NCBI RefSeq assembly: GCF_019599145.1 | Contig: NZ_CP080647.1 | Location: forward strand, 9,672,001 to 9,736,000 | DNA from: Streptomyces akebiae | Lineage (GTDB): Bacteria; Actinomycetota; Actinomycetes; Streptomycetales; Streptomycetaceae | Direction of reading: 5' to 3' | Length of the DNA stretch: 64,000 nt | In this document: positions 43,134 through 51,531 of the stretch, piece by piece | Numbering within the stretch: the stretch's first letter is position 1 | Layout: the number at the start of each line of letters is the position of its first letter | Notes under the pieces: model-generated | What the model saw: only the letters and a program-made list of their open reading frames with translations | The model's database searches: none | What the model was told of the DNA's origin: nothing | Program-made: the position numbers and the translations under genes

Positions 43134-44348
43134 CTACTCGGAGAGGAAACTGTAGAGGTGGGTGAGAAAGGTGGGCCAGGCCGAGTCGTCGGCGGTGAAC
43201 AGGTGGTTGCGGCTGTCGAGCAGGACCAGTCGGCTGTCGGGGATGAGCGTGGCCAGTTCCAGGGCCTGCGCGACGGGGACTCGCGCGTCGTCGCGGGCGT
43301 GGATGATCAGCGTGGGGCAGGTCACGTCGTGAGCGATGCCCGAGACGTCGATGCGGGTGAACTCCTCCAGGAAGCGCAGGCCGTTGGCGGGCGAAGTCGT
43401 CTGACGCTGGTAGGCCGCGAACGCGTCCCACTCCGCGGGAGTGGCGTCGGCGAGGAACTGGGAGGCGAAGTGGCGCAGGAAGCTGTTGTCCTTCGAACGC
43501 CATCCGGCGCGGGCGATGTTGAGGTCGACCTCGGCGGCATCGCGCTCGGCGTCGCTGCCCGCACGGATCTGCTGTCCCCGGGCGTAGGCGGAGGTGAGGA
43601 TCAGATGGCTGACCCGCTCGGGGCGAAGAGCGGCGTAGGCGACCGCAACGGCGCTGCCCTGTGACACCCCGAGCAGGGGAAAGCGGTCGAGGCCGACGGC
43701 GTCGACCACGGCATCGAGGTCGGCGACCAGGTCGTCGAGGGTGAAGCTGCCCATGTCCCATGAGGAGAGGCCGCAACCGCGCTCGTCGTAGCGGATGAGC
43801 TGCCGGCCGCGGGTGAGACCGTCGAACCAGTGGGCCCACATCGGGTTGGTCCGGTCGAGGTCGAGGTGGGTCAGCCAGTTGGCGGTCTTCACCAGGGGCG
43901 GGCCCTCGCCGGAGCGGGCGTAGGCGATGCGGGTGCCGTCGACGGACCGGCAGAAGCGGATGACCTCGTGGTCCGCCTCCGCCCCTGCCGGGATGCCGGG
44001 GGCCGTGGCCGTGGCGACCGGAAGAGGGGAAGCCACCGTCATCTGCGCGACGAACCGATAGCCGTGCGGGCTTACGGCGCGGATCACCTGCTGTCGTGTG
44101 TCGCTGTCACCGATGGCGATACGGGCCGCGTGCAGCGAGGTGGCGAGTGCGTCCTCGCTGACCGCCTGTCCGTGTCCCATCCTTTCGCGCAGCTCCGTTT
44201 CGGGCACGACGCGGCCGCGGTGCTCGACCAGGTGGCACAGAAGATCCAGAGCCTGGGGCTCGATGTCGACTTGCTGTCCCTCATGGCTGAGGCAACGGCG
44301 GTCCGCGTCCAACGCGTACTGCCCGAACCGGTAAACCGCGCTGTCCAC
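43134..44348 (-). CDS. Fusion of OmpR/SARP-type winged helix with alpha/beta hydrolase, copy 2
   Basis: A 404-residue paralogue of the gene at 40.4-41.7 kb. The winged helix is in residues 1-105 (VYRFGQYALDADRRCLSHEG, EPQALDLLCHLVEHRGRVVP, IRAVSPHGYRFVA). The hydrolase keeps GVSQGSAVAVAYA with the nucleophile Ser, HARDDARVP and the His in DSRNHLFTADD. Long stretches such as RFPLLGVSQG and RQTTSP are shared with the first copy. The two genes point toward each other with the secreted-protein gene between them. It lies 91 bases downstream of the 4CL-like gene on the same strand and has its own repeat-containing promoter. Confidence 0.84.
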   Translation of the reverse strand: MDSAVYRFGQYALDADRRCLSHEGQQVDIEPQALDLLCHLVEHRGRVVPETELRERMGHGQAVSEDALATSLHAARIAIGDSDTRQQVIRAVSPHGYRFVAQMTVASPLPVATATAPGIPAGAEADHEVIRFCRSVDGTRIAYARSGEGPPLVKTANWLTHLDLDRTNPMWAHWFDGLTRGRQLIRYDERGCGLSSWDMGSFTLDDLVADLDAVVDAVGLDRFPLLGVSQGSAVAVAYAALRPERVSHLILTSAYARGQQIRAGSDAERDAAEVDLNIARAGWRSKDNSFLRHFASQFLADATPAEWDAFAAYQRQTTSPANGLRFLEEFTRIDVSGIAHDVTCPTLIIHARDDARVPVAQALELATLIPDSRLVLLDSRNHLFTADDSAWPTFLTHLYSFLSE

Positions 44349-44350
44349 AC

Positions 44351-44379
44351 GGAAACTTTACAACGTCCTTGGAAACTTT
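44351..44379. repeat. Direct repeat GGAAACTTT, 20-bp spacing, in the promoter of copy 2
   Basis: Two exact copies of GGAAACTTT start 20 bases apart, immediately upstream of the start of the second winged-helix/hydrolase gene. On the coding strand the nearer copy reads AAAGTTTCC and a TAAAGT element ends seven bases before the ATG region, so the transcript may be leaderless and the repeats may be an operator. Confidence 0.5.
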
Positions 44380-44439
44380 CGGGAGTTGGATGTCCACCCT
44401 TGGCGCCCCAAGCGCCGGGCCCGCGAGCACCGACACCGT

Positions 44440-46020
44440 TCAGGAGCGCGCCGGCTCCCGTTCCTGCAGCCGACGCCGGAGGATCTTCCCGGACGCCGCC
44501 TTCGGTATCGCCTCGATGAACTCGACCCGGCGGATCCTCTTGTACGGGGCGACCTGGCCTTCGACGTGGGCCATCACCTCGGTGGCGGATATCGGCACCC
44601 CCGTCATGGGCACCACGAACGCCTTGGGTATCTCGTTGCCCTCCTCGTCGTCGACGCCGATCACGGCCGCGTCGGCGATGCCGGGATGCTGCACCAGGAT
44701 GGCTTCGAGCTCGGCCGGCGCCACCTGGTAGCCCTTGTACTTGATGAGCTCCTTGACCCGGTCGACGATGAACCAGTTCCCGTCCTCGTCGACCCGGCCG
44801 ATGTCACCGGTGTGCAGCCAGCCGTCGGCGTCGACGGTCGCATCGGTGTCCTCCGGGCGCCCGAAGTAGCCCTTCATCACCTGCGGCCCCCGGATCCACA
44901 CCTCGCCCGGCTCACCCGCCGCCACATCCAGCCCCGTGAACGGATCGACCAGCCGTGCCTGCGTAGACGGGAGCAGGTGCCCCACACACGCGACGGGCTC
45001 GTCGAGGTTGCCGTCGGCGTGGATGTGCGAGGCGGGGGACAGCTCGGTCATGCCGTACGCCTGCCCGACCTCCACGCCCAGCCGATCGGCCACCGCCGCC
45101 TGAAGCCCGGCGTCGAGCGGCGCCGCGGCGCAGATGACGCGCCGCAGGTGCGACAGGTCCAGGTTCCCGACCGCGGGGTGCTTGGCCAGTGCGAGCATCA
45201 CCGGCGGGGCGACGTAGGCGTGGGTGATGCGGTCGCGCTCCAGGCTGGTCAGGAACGCGTCGAGATCGAACCGCGCGTGCACGTACACCGTCGCGCCACG
45301 GCGCAGCGCACTGTTGACCAGCGCGGTCAGCCCGAAGATGTGGAAGAAGGGCAGGATCGCGATGACACGATCGTTCTCAGCGACCCGGTGCAGGCCGTTC
45401 AACTGCTCCAGATTGGTGCACAGGTTGCGGTGGGTCAGCATCACGCCCTTCGGCACGCCCGTCGTACCGCTCGAATACGGCAGTACGGCGACGTCCACGG
45501 CGGGGTCGAAGTCGAAGGCCGGCACGTCGCCGTCGCTCAGCAGCTCCAGCACCGAACGCTGACCGTCCGCCCTGTCGCAGACCAGGACCTCGATGCCCCG
45601 GCCGGTCTGTTGCCGGACCAGCTCGACCGCGGCCCGCGCGGTCTCGATCAGCGCCGACACGCTCACCATCAGCCGCGCCTCGGCATCGATCAGCTGCTTG
45701 GCGATCTCGCCGGGTGTGGCCAGCGGCGACAGTGTGGTCACCGTCCCGCCCGCGGTGGTGGTGGCGTAGAGGACCACGGGGAACAGAACCGTGTTCGGCG
45801 AGTGCAGCGCGACCACGTCACCCTTGCCGATGCCCTCTGCGGCAAGGCCCGCCGCGATCCCCCGGACCAGCGCGGCCAGTTCGCCGTAACTGAGCGTCCG
45901 TCCGCTCGCCACGTCCACCAAGGCCGGCCGCGTTCCGCGCCGCGACGCATCGCCGAGCACCCACTCGTGGAGGGGGCGATCGGTGACGGAGACATCCGGG
46001 TACTTGCTGGTGTAGATCAT
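44440..46020 (-). CDS. 4-coumarate-CoA-ligase-like acyl-CoA synthetase
   Basis: A 526-residue ANL-superfamily enzyme. Motifs: AMP-binding LPYSSGTTGVPKGVMLTHRN, AYGMTELSPASH, GWLHTGDIGRVDEDG, the hinge FIVDRVKELIKYKGYQVAPA and the C-terminal catalytic Lys in PKAASGKILRR. It activates an aryl or fatty carboxylate to a CoA thioester. In 4CL-like proteins the pocket after the P-loop accepts cinnamates; the exact acid is unknown. AAAGGAG precedes the ATG. It sits between the pore-like gene (separated by a terminator) and a winged-helix/hydrolase gene whose hydrolase might act on a related thioester or ester. Confidence 0.93.
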   Translation of the reverse strand: MIYTSKYPDVSVTDRPLHEWVLGDASRRGTRPALVDVASGRTLSYGELAALVRGIAAGLAAEGIGKGDVVALHSPNTVLFPVVLYATTTAGGTVTTLSPLATPGEIAKQLIDAEARLMVSVSALIETARAAVELVRQQTGRGIEVLVCDRADGQRSVLELLSDGDVPAFDFDPAVDVAVLPYSSGTTGVPKGVMLTHRNLCTNLEQLNGLHRVAENDRVIAILPFFHIFGLTALVNSALRRGATVYVHARFDLDAFLTSLERDRITHAYVAPPVMLALAKHPAVGNLDLSHLRRVICAAAPLDAGLQAAVADRLGVEVGQAYGMTELSPASHIHADGNLDEPVACVGHLLPSTQARLVDPFTGLDVAAGEPGEVWIRGPQVMKGYFGRPEDTDATVDADGWLHTGDIGRVDEDGNWFIVDRVKELIKYKGYQVAPAELEAILVQHPGIADAAVIGVDDEEGNEIPKAFVVPMTGVPISATEVMAHVEGQVAPYKRIRRVEFIEAIPKAASGKILRRRLQEREPARS

Positions 46021-46055
46021 CGAAACTCCTTTTCTCGGTTGCCCTGCTGGTCACA

Positions 46056-46095
46056 ACAGCAGGGGCACACCCGCCTGTCGGTATGCCCCTGCTGT
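46056..46095 (-). terminator. Stem-loop after the Vps62/pore-like gene
   Basis: Perfect 12-base arms ACAGCAGGGGCA and TGCCCCTGCTGT with a 16-base loop lie 13 bases past the stop on the minus strand and before the 4CL-like start. Confidence 0.85.
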
Positions 46096-46108
46096 CGCCA
46101 AGCGGGTG

Positions 46109-47431
46109 TTACTGCGGGATCTCGGTGACGTCGGCCAGGGTCTTGAGATCGATGCCCATTTCCTCCGCGGCCTTTAGTTCCATGTCGGAGACCTTGCGGA
46201 CGACGGAGACCTTGGACTGTGCGGTCTCCGGGAAGGTGCGGCCCACGTAGGAACCGGAATCGCCGGCGTTCAGCCGCAGGTTCGCGTTGGTGACCAGGGT
46301 GCCGTCACGGCGGATCGGGACCAGCTGGTGGGTATCGGTCCACAGCGCGCCGGCATGGCCGGCGGGCACATCGAACGTCACGCTCACGCTCTTGTTCTCG
46401 AAGGTGGACACGCCGTAGCGCGTGGTGTAGCCCAGTTCGACGGACGCGCTCACCGGGGTTTCCACCGAGACGCTCGCACCCACGCCGAAGGGCTTGGCCG
46501 ATGCCTCCACGCCCGCCGTGACGCCGACGGTGATCCCGGTCGTGAGGGCAAACTCCCCACCCCTCTCCTTCGAGACGCCTTCCTCGACCGTCTCGGCGAT
46601 CTGTCCGCCGCCGGCGCTGCGGAAGTCGACGTGCCGGATGAGGTCGTACTGGCGCTTGCGCTGGATCTTGTAGAAGGGGGAGTTGGCCACCTTCCACGCC
46701 TCGGAGCGCGCATCGTCCTTGACCATGAAGTAGGGCATGGTCACGGCCCGGTCGGTGACGATCGCCTGGGCCGGGGGCGCGTTGTAGGACTCCGGCCGCA
46801 GTTCAGGGGCGTAGTCGGCTGTGTCGACGACGGCGGGCAAGTCCAGCACCCAGGTCACGGCCGTCGGCCCGTGCGGGGTGTCGGGGCCGCAGCTGAACGT
46901 ACCGGCGTGCAGGAACAGGTGCTCCTCGGTGTCGTCGAACGGATACAGCGGGGGCGTGACGGCCCACAGACCTTTCCCGTTGCCGTTCGTGAGGAGGGGA
47001 AGGCGGCCGAGTTCCGCGCGGCGCACGTAGGAGCGCCCGTTGTGCTCCTTCTTCACGCACACGATGCCCAGGGCGGAGGCGTCGGGCTTCTCCACCCCCT
47101 TCCCGGACATAGACCAGTTCGCCACGTCCCCCAGAGCCACGTACCCGGCAGGCGGGACAGGACGCCACACTTCGGTCTTGAGCACGCTGAAGCCGGGGAA
47201 ACGACCCACATGCTGGAAGTCGACGGGCGGCTTGAGCAGGTCCTGGCCGGCTGAGCGGTCCTGGGCCACGAGAGCGCCGTACGCGTCCTGCCAATTCCAC
47301 ACCAAGCCACCCCCGAAGACGCTGCCCAGCGTGCGCCACGCCCCGGTCCGGGAAGCGGTTCCGGCATGGACCGAGCCGTTCCATCGGGTGGTGTAGCCGA
47401 TCTCCAGGTCGCCGTAGCATCGAGTGATCAT
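46109..47431 (-). CDS. Vps62-related protein with aerolysin-like beta-hairpin region, putative pore former
   Basis: A 440-residue protein. The N-terminal half (about 1-230) has the Vps62 (DUF946) pattern WRPVPPAGYVALGDVANWSM and ALGIVCVKKEHNG. The C-terminal half has a long Ser/Thr/Gly/Val alternating stretch at about residues 272-340 (EEGVSKERGGEFALTTGITV, KPFGVGASVSVETPVSASVE), the composition of aerolysin/ETX-MTX2 insertion hairpins, then a strand-rich end. No signal peptide is visible from the ATG. The frame extends 74 codons upstream but that part overlaps the promoter array. Pore formation is inferred from sequence pattern only. Confidence 0.65.
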   Translation of the reverse strand: MITRCYGDLEIGYTTRWNGSVHAGTASRTGAWRTLGSVFGGGLVWNWQDAYGALVAQDRSAGQDLLKPPVDFQHVGRFPGFSVLKTEVWRPVPPAGYVALGDVANWSMSGKGVEKPDASALGIVCVKKEHNGRSYVRRAELGRLPLLTNGNGKGLWAVTPPLYPFDDTEEHLFLHAGTFSCGPDTPHGPTAVTWVLDLPAVVDTADYAPELRPESYNAPPAQAIVTDRAVTMPYFMVKDDARSEAWKVANSPFYKIQRKRQYDLIRHVDFRSAGGGQIAETVEEGVSKERGGEFALTTGITVGVTAGVEASAKPFGVGASVSVETPVSASVELGYTTRYGVSTFENKSVSVTFDVPAGHAGALWTDTHQLVPIRRDGTLVTNANLRLNAGDSGSYVGRTFPETAQSKVSVVRKVSDMELKAAEEMGIDLKTLADVTEIPQ

Positions 47432-47550
47432 CTGATAGTCCGCCTGTGGGTTGTCGTCGGTGTGTGGGCGGGCCGGCGGCGCCGACCCTGCGTGAAACGG
47501 TCGGAGAGGACTGCCGCGTCGCGTGTGTTCCGATGGTCGGGCTTGCCGTC

Positions 47551-47599
47551 GGGCCACCGCTTGGCGGAACTCTGAGGCTTCTCTGAGGAGAGGCTGAGG
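47551..47599 (-). promoter_or_regulatory. SARP-like operator: three CCTCAG repeats at 11-bp spacing plus conserved block
   Basis: On the minus strand CCTCAG occurs three times with exactly five bases between copies, then AGTTCCGCCAAGCGGTGG and CCC. The block after the repeats agrees with the one at the 42.0 kb array at 15 of 21 positions. The array lies about 140 bases before the Vps62/pore-like start, the same distance as at the other site. Confidence 0.8.
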
Positions 47600-47793
47600 A
47601 CAGGTGAAGCAGACGGAGGACGGCAGGGACATCCTGGTCACCACCCTGGACAACCGCGACCTGATCCCGACCGGCTGGTGCGTGGTCCGACGGAGGGCCG
47701 GCCGCGGCGATACAAGAGTTCCGTGATCTCTCCGAACGCCTGTGACGGCCCGTACCTCCTCTTGAGCGAGGACGGACAGGGAACTCTCAAGGG

Positions 47794-48357
47794 GTGAGGC
47801 GCGTGCGGAAGTTGGCGGGCAGGTCCTGGCTCATCGAGATGCTGGTGGTGGCCGTCGCCGGGGTCGGCTTCGGGCTGTACCGGTCCAGCCGTGGAAGCTC
47901 TGGCAGGACGAGACGGTGCAAGAGGCCCTGCCCGAGGCCGCGGGGAGATTCTCTCCTCCCGCTGCGGCGTCATCCGGGTCGCCTTCCTCCGCGCCGACCG
48001 GGACACAGACGCTCGCCAGCGGTGAGCTCATCAGCCATGAGCACGCGACATCGGGCACGGGGAGACTCAAACGGTCGGCCGACGGCTCCCACTGTCGTGC
48101 GGCTGGAGAACCTCGACACCAGTAACGGGCCGGACCTGTGGGTGTGGCTGACTGACGCGCCGGTGAAGGAGGGCATGGACGGCTGGCGTGTCTTCGACGA
48201 CGGGGAGTACGTCGGTCTCGGCAAGCTGAAGGGCAACAGGGGCAGCCAGAACTACGCCGTCCCCGAGGACGTCGACCTGTCCCGGTACAGCAGCGTCAGT
48301 ATTTGGTGCGACCGCTTCGACGTCTCCTTCGGCCCCGCCGAACTCGCCTCTGCCTGA
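47794..48357 (+). pseudogene. DM13-domain membrane protein broken by two compensating frameshifts
   Basis: The start VRRVRKLAGRSWLIEMLVVA and one membrane helix are in the first frame. The sequence then moves to another frame with PWKLWQDETVQEALPEA and GTQTLASGELISHEHATSGT, and returns to the first frame for VVRLENLDTSNGPDLWVWLT through DRFDVSFGPAELASA. Together these are a complete DM13 domain, thought to carry redox function. The shifts are near 47880 and 48095. Either the gene has decayed or there are two base-calling errors; the long single frame does not encode the domain correctly. Confidence 0.72.
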
Positions 48358-49240
48358 GCATGGTTCACAGGGTTACTGCCGTGATCCGGCACGGAGCCGG
48401 CTCCGCAACTGCTGCGCCGGGGCATGAAGGCGCGCGGTCCGTTCGTCCTGCCGCGGTCATCGGTGAGCGAGCACGGACGAGAGGAGTTCCCCGGCCGCTG
48501 ATGGCGGGCTGCTGGGTGTGGGTGGGCGCGGGTGTCCTTTTGCGGGCGCGCTGACGACCGATTCCCGGTCCTGGCAGGCTCATTGGGCGTCGAGTGCCGC
48601 CTGGGATCTCCCGACTTCGCCGCCGTGGAGAGTTTCGTCTCCTCGTCTGCCCCGGCCTCTGTGTGCCATGCGGACTCGGCGTGGTGAATGCCGGACAGGT
48701 GGGTGGCTGCCACTCTCCGAAGCGATGGACACCTGCTTCGAGGAGAGCCCGCGCCACTCTTCGTGTGGAGATCAGCCGAGATGCGCGACCCTCGCGGTGT
48801 GGCGTTGTGCTGTACGGGGGTGGTCTGCGGCCTCGCCAAGTTGGTGCGGGCGGTCTTGGCCGCAGCGCGACGATCGCCGCGTGGAAGCCGCGCAGGGCAG
48901 GCAGCGGATGTGGCCTGCCGACGGAGACGGCCTCCTGGGCGCAGTCGTGGATGAGACCCAGGGCACGAAGCAGGCTCTTCGATTGCTGTCAGTCGAGCAC
49001 GACACACCATTGGTGCTGCTGGCGAACGGCAATCCTCGTCGACTGTGGGTGTTCCAGGCCGTCCGGTCGGCCGTGAAACGGGTCGACGTCCGACAACACC
49101 CGACACTCCAACCACACCCGGCATTCTCGTCTCAGCGCACTCTCACCTGCTGATCCGTCAGGCGCTGCCAAGGTGACAGAGCGCTCACTTTGAGTGCTGC
49201 TTGCTCTCCACTGAGCTCGCTGCCGCATGGCGGCGGGACT
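48358..49240. other. Gene-poor stretch without recognised features
   Basis: Several open frames cross this region on both strands, but none shows a known family or typical codon-position GC pattern. It lies between a broken gene and the orphan rpoA and may be decayed DNA. Confidence 0.4.
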
Positions 49241-50215
49241 TCAGGCAGTGCTCCCGAAGGGAGTGAGAGGTTCGGCTCCGGGGCTGTCCTTGAAGGCCAG
49301 GCCCAGGTCGGCCAGTTTCGCCTTGACCTCGTCGATGGACTTCGTACCGAAGTTGCGGATGTCGAGCAGGTCGGCCTCGGAGCGGGCGACGAGTTCTTCC
49401 ACGGAGTGGATGCCCTCGCGCTTGAGGCAGTTGTAGGAGCGGACGGTGAGCGCCAGTTCCTCGATCGGCAGCGCCAGGTCGGTGGTGAGGGCGGCGTCCG
49501 CGGGGGACGGGCCCATGTCGATGCCCTCGGCGTCGATGTTGAGCTCGCGGACCAGGCCGAACAGCTCGACCAGGGTCTTACCGGCGGACGCCATGGCGTC
49601 ACGGGGACGCATGGCCTGCTTGGTCTCGACATCGACGATCAGCTTGTCGAAGTCGGTGCGTTGCTCGACACGGGTAGCCTCGACCTTGTACGTGACGTTG
49701 AGTACAGGGCTGTAGATGGAGTCGACCGGGATACGGCCGATCTCCTGGCCCACCTGTTTGTTCTGTGCGGCGGAGACGTAACCGCGGCCACGCTCGACCG
49801 TCAGTTCCATCTCCAGCTTGCCCTTGTCGTTCAGCGTGGCCAGCACCAGGTCGGGGTTGTGCACCTCGACGCTGCCCCGCAGAGCGATGTCGGCGGCGGT
49901 GACCAGACCCGGGCCCTGCTTGCGCAGGTACATCACGACCGGCTCGTCGTCCTCCGAGGAGAAGACCAGTTGCTTGATGTTCAGGACCAGGTCGGTGACG
50001 TCCTCCCGCACGCCCGGCACGGCGGTGAACTCGTGCAGCACGCCGTCGATACGGATGCTGGTGACAGCAGCACCGGGGATCGACGACAGGAGGGTACGGC
50101 GGAGGGAGTTGCCGAGGGCGTAACCGAAGCCCGGCTCCAGCGGCTCGATCACGAACCGGGAACGGAACTCGTCGACGACCTCTTCGGTCAACGAGGGACG
50201 TTGGGCAATCAGCAT
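49241..50215 (-). CDS. rpoA: Second RNA polymerase alpha subunit outside the ribosomal operon
   Basis: A complete 324-residue RNA polymerase alpha subunit. The start [20 protein letters not shown], assembly helix [40 protein letters not shown] and the C-terminal DNA-binding domain [20 protein letters not shown] with [15 protein letters not shown] are all present. In streptomycetes rpoA lies between rpsD and rplQ and encodes about 340 aa with an acidic tail; here there are no ribosomal genes, the tail is replaced by [14 protein letters not shown], and changes such as [17 protein letters not shown] occur. It is very likely a paralogue able to enter RNA polymerase. It sits among broken genes, which suggests transfer or duplication. 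Confidence 0.9.
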   Translation of the reverse strand: MLIAQRPSLTEEVVDEFRSRFVIEPLEPGFGYALGNSLRRTLLSSIPGAAVTSIRIDGVLHEFTAVPGVREDVTDLVLNIKQLVFSSEDDEPVVMYLRKQGPGLVTAADIALRGSVEVHNPDLVLATLNDKGKLEMELTVERGRGYVSAAQNKQVGQEIGRIPVDSIYSPVLNVTYKVEATRVEQRTDFDKLIVDVETKQAMRPRDAMASAGKTLVELFGLVRELNIDAEGIDMGPSPADAALTTDLALPIEELALTVRSYNCLKREGIHSVEELVARSEADLLDIRNFGTKSIDEVKAKLADLGLAFKDSPGAEPLTPFGSTA

Positions 50216-50670
50216 GAGGTGAAGCCTCCGGCTATTCGGTGCCCACTGGCGGGCGTCATGGACATCAAAGTGTCGAAAGTCTTTCGGTCTCTTTGTGGAT
50301 CAGAGCGGCATCGAGGCCCTGAGCGGAAACCCGACCCGCGCACACGCGCGACCTGAGCCGAAGTCGGGTTCCGGCGTCGTCCGGACGCGCGCGCCGGGGA
50401 CGGCGCACATCCCGCCGCCGTTGTCGGCGAGCAGACGGTCGGCGCCGCTGGAAGGCACCGCAGGAACAGTCACAGACCGCGCGGTGCGCCGCGATGCGTC
50501 CGAACCGGCCACGCGGCTTCTCCCTCCAGCCGTTCAAGGCGCGGCGAAAGGTGTCAGTGCCGACCCCCTGTTGCTTGCGGCGTTCGTACTTCCTCTTGTG
50601 TTCAACTTTGCATGATGCAAAATAGCATGGGGCGTCAGACGGCCGCCGACACTGTTGTCCCGTCTCTGCC
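50216..50670. other. Intergenic stretch upstream of orphan rpoA
   Basis: No conserved protein is seen. The region should hold the rpoA promoter; no clear -35/-10 pair was identified. An AT-rich patch around 50600-50630 stands out from the surroundings. Confidence 0.35.
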
Positions 50671-50730
50671 GATCTGGTCCCTGTCTCAAGTGATCTGGTC
50701 CGATTCGCTCGTCGTGTCAGATGATCTGGT
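50671..50730. repeat. Three direct repeats of GATCTGGT
   Basis: GATCTGGTCC occurs twice (21 bases apart) and GATCTGGTTC once more 31 bases further on, the last two preceded by similar TCAnnT. The spacing is close to two and three helical turns. It lies 60 bases upstream of the DinB-like gene and could be regulator sites or an insertion-sequence end. Confidence 0.45.
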
Positions 50731-50789
50731 TCGCCGCGAGCGGTGGAAAAGGCGGTGGACAAAGATCGCGCGGGCGGCAGACTGGCCGC

Positions 50790-51383
50790 ATGACCGCATC
50801 AGATGCCAAGGCTGACCTTCACTTTTACTTGCAGTCCGCCCGTGATGCCCTGCTGTGGAAGCTCGAAGGGCTCTCGGAGTACGACATCCGCCGCCCGCTG
50901 ACGCCGACCGGCACGAACCTCCTGGGCCTGGTGAAACACGTGGCCAGTGTGGAACTGGGCTACCTCGGCGACACCTTCGGGCGACCGTCCGGCGAGCCGC
51001 TGCCCTGGCTCGATGACGGTGCGGAGTCCAACGCGGATATGTGGGCCACCGCCGATGAGTCACGCGAGTACATCGTGGAGCTTTACCGCCGGGCGTGGGT
51101 GCACGCGGACGTGACAATCGACGCGCTGGCGCTGGACACGACTGGCAGGGTGCCGTGGTGGCCCAACGGCAGGGACGAGGTGACGTTGCATCATGCCGTG
51201 GTCCGAGTGATCGCTGATACGCACCGGCACGCCGGGCACGCCGATATCCTCCGGGAGCTCATAGACGGTGCCGTCGGGATGAACAAGGGCAACGACAGCA
51301 TGCCGACGGGCGACTCGGCGTGGTGGGAGAACCACCGAAGCCGGCTGGAGCGTGCAGCTCAGGAAGCCGGCCGAGACGCGTGA
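50790..51383 (+). CDS. DinB/DUF664-family protein
   Basis: A 197-residue four-helix protein of the DinB superfamily, which includes metal-dependent thiol transferases and many uncharacterised members. It begins MTASDAKADLHFYLQSARDA and contains the family segment TGTNLLGLVKHVASVELGYL with a metal-type His and later DTHRHAGHADILRELIDGAV with His residues in place for the triad. The ATG was chosen because homology begins there; the open frame upstream is not conserved. A substrate is not known. Confidence 0.85.
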   Translation: MTASDAKADLHFYLQSARDALLWKLEGLSEYDIRRPLTPTGTNLLGLVKHVASVELGYLGDTFGRPSGEPLPWLDDGAESNADMWATADESREYIVELYRRAWVHADVTIDALALDTTGRVPWWPNGRDEVTLHHAVVRVIADTHRHAGHADILRELIDGAVGMNKGNDSMPTGDSAWWENHRSRLERAAQEAGRDA

Positions 51384-51531
51384 GCTCGAACCAGGCCGAG
51401 TAAAACAGCGACCGGCTCGACTCTCACAGGGATGTCGCTCATTGGGGTGACGCCTTCCGCGTCCGGGGCACGGGACCCCGCTGGGTGCTCCACCCTCGCA
51501 GTGCAGGGCCGAGGGCGGCGGGGAGGTGCTC

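Noticed and set aside
47432..47653. N-terminal extension of the Vps62/pore-like protein
   Set aside because: The extra 74 codons cover the CCTCAG array and show no conserved or signal-peptide sequence; the downstream ATG fits better.
48518..49153. Open frames between the DM13 remnant and rpoA
   Set aside because: No conserved segments and weak third-position GC bias; reported only as a gene-poor stretch.
50265..50762. Minus-strand open frame upstream of rpoA
   Set aside because: Arg/Cys-rich low-complexity translation without homology; likely non-coding.
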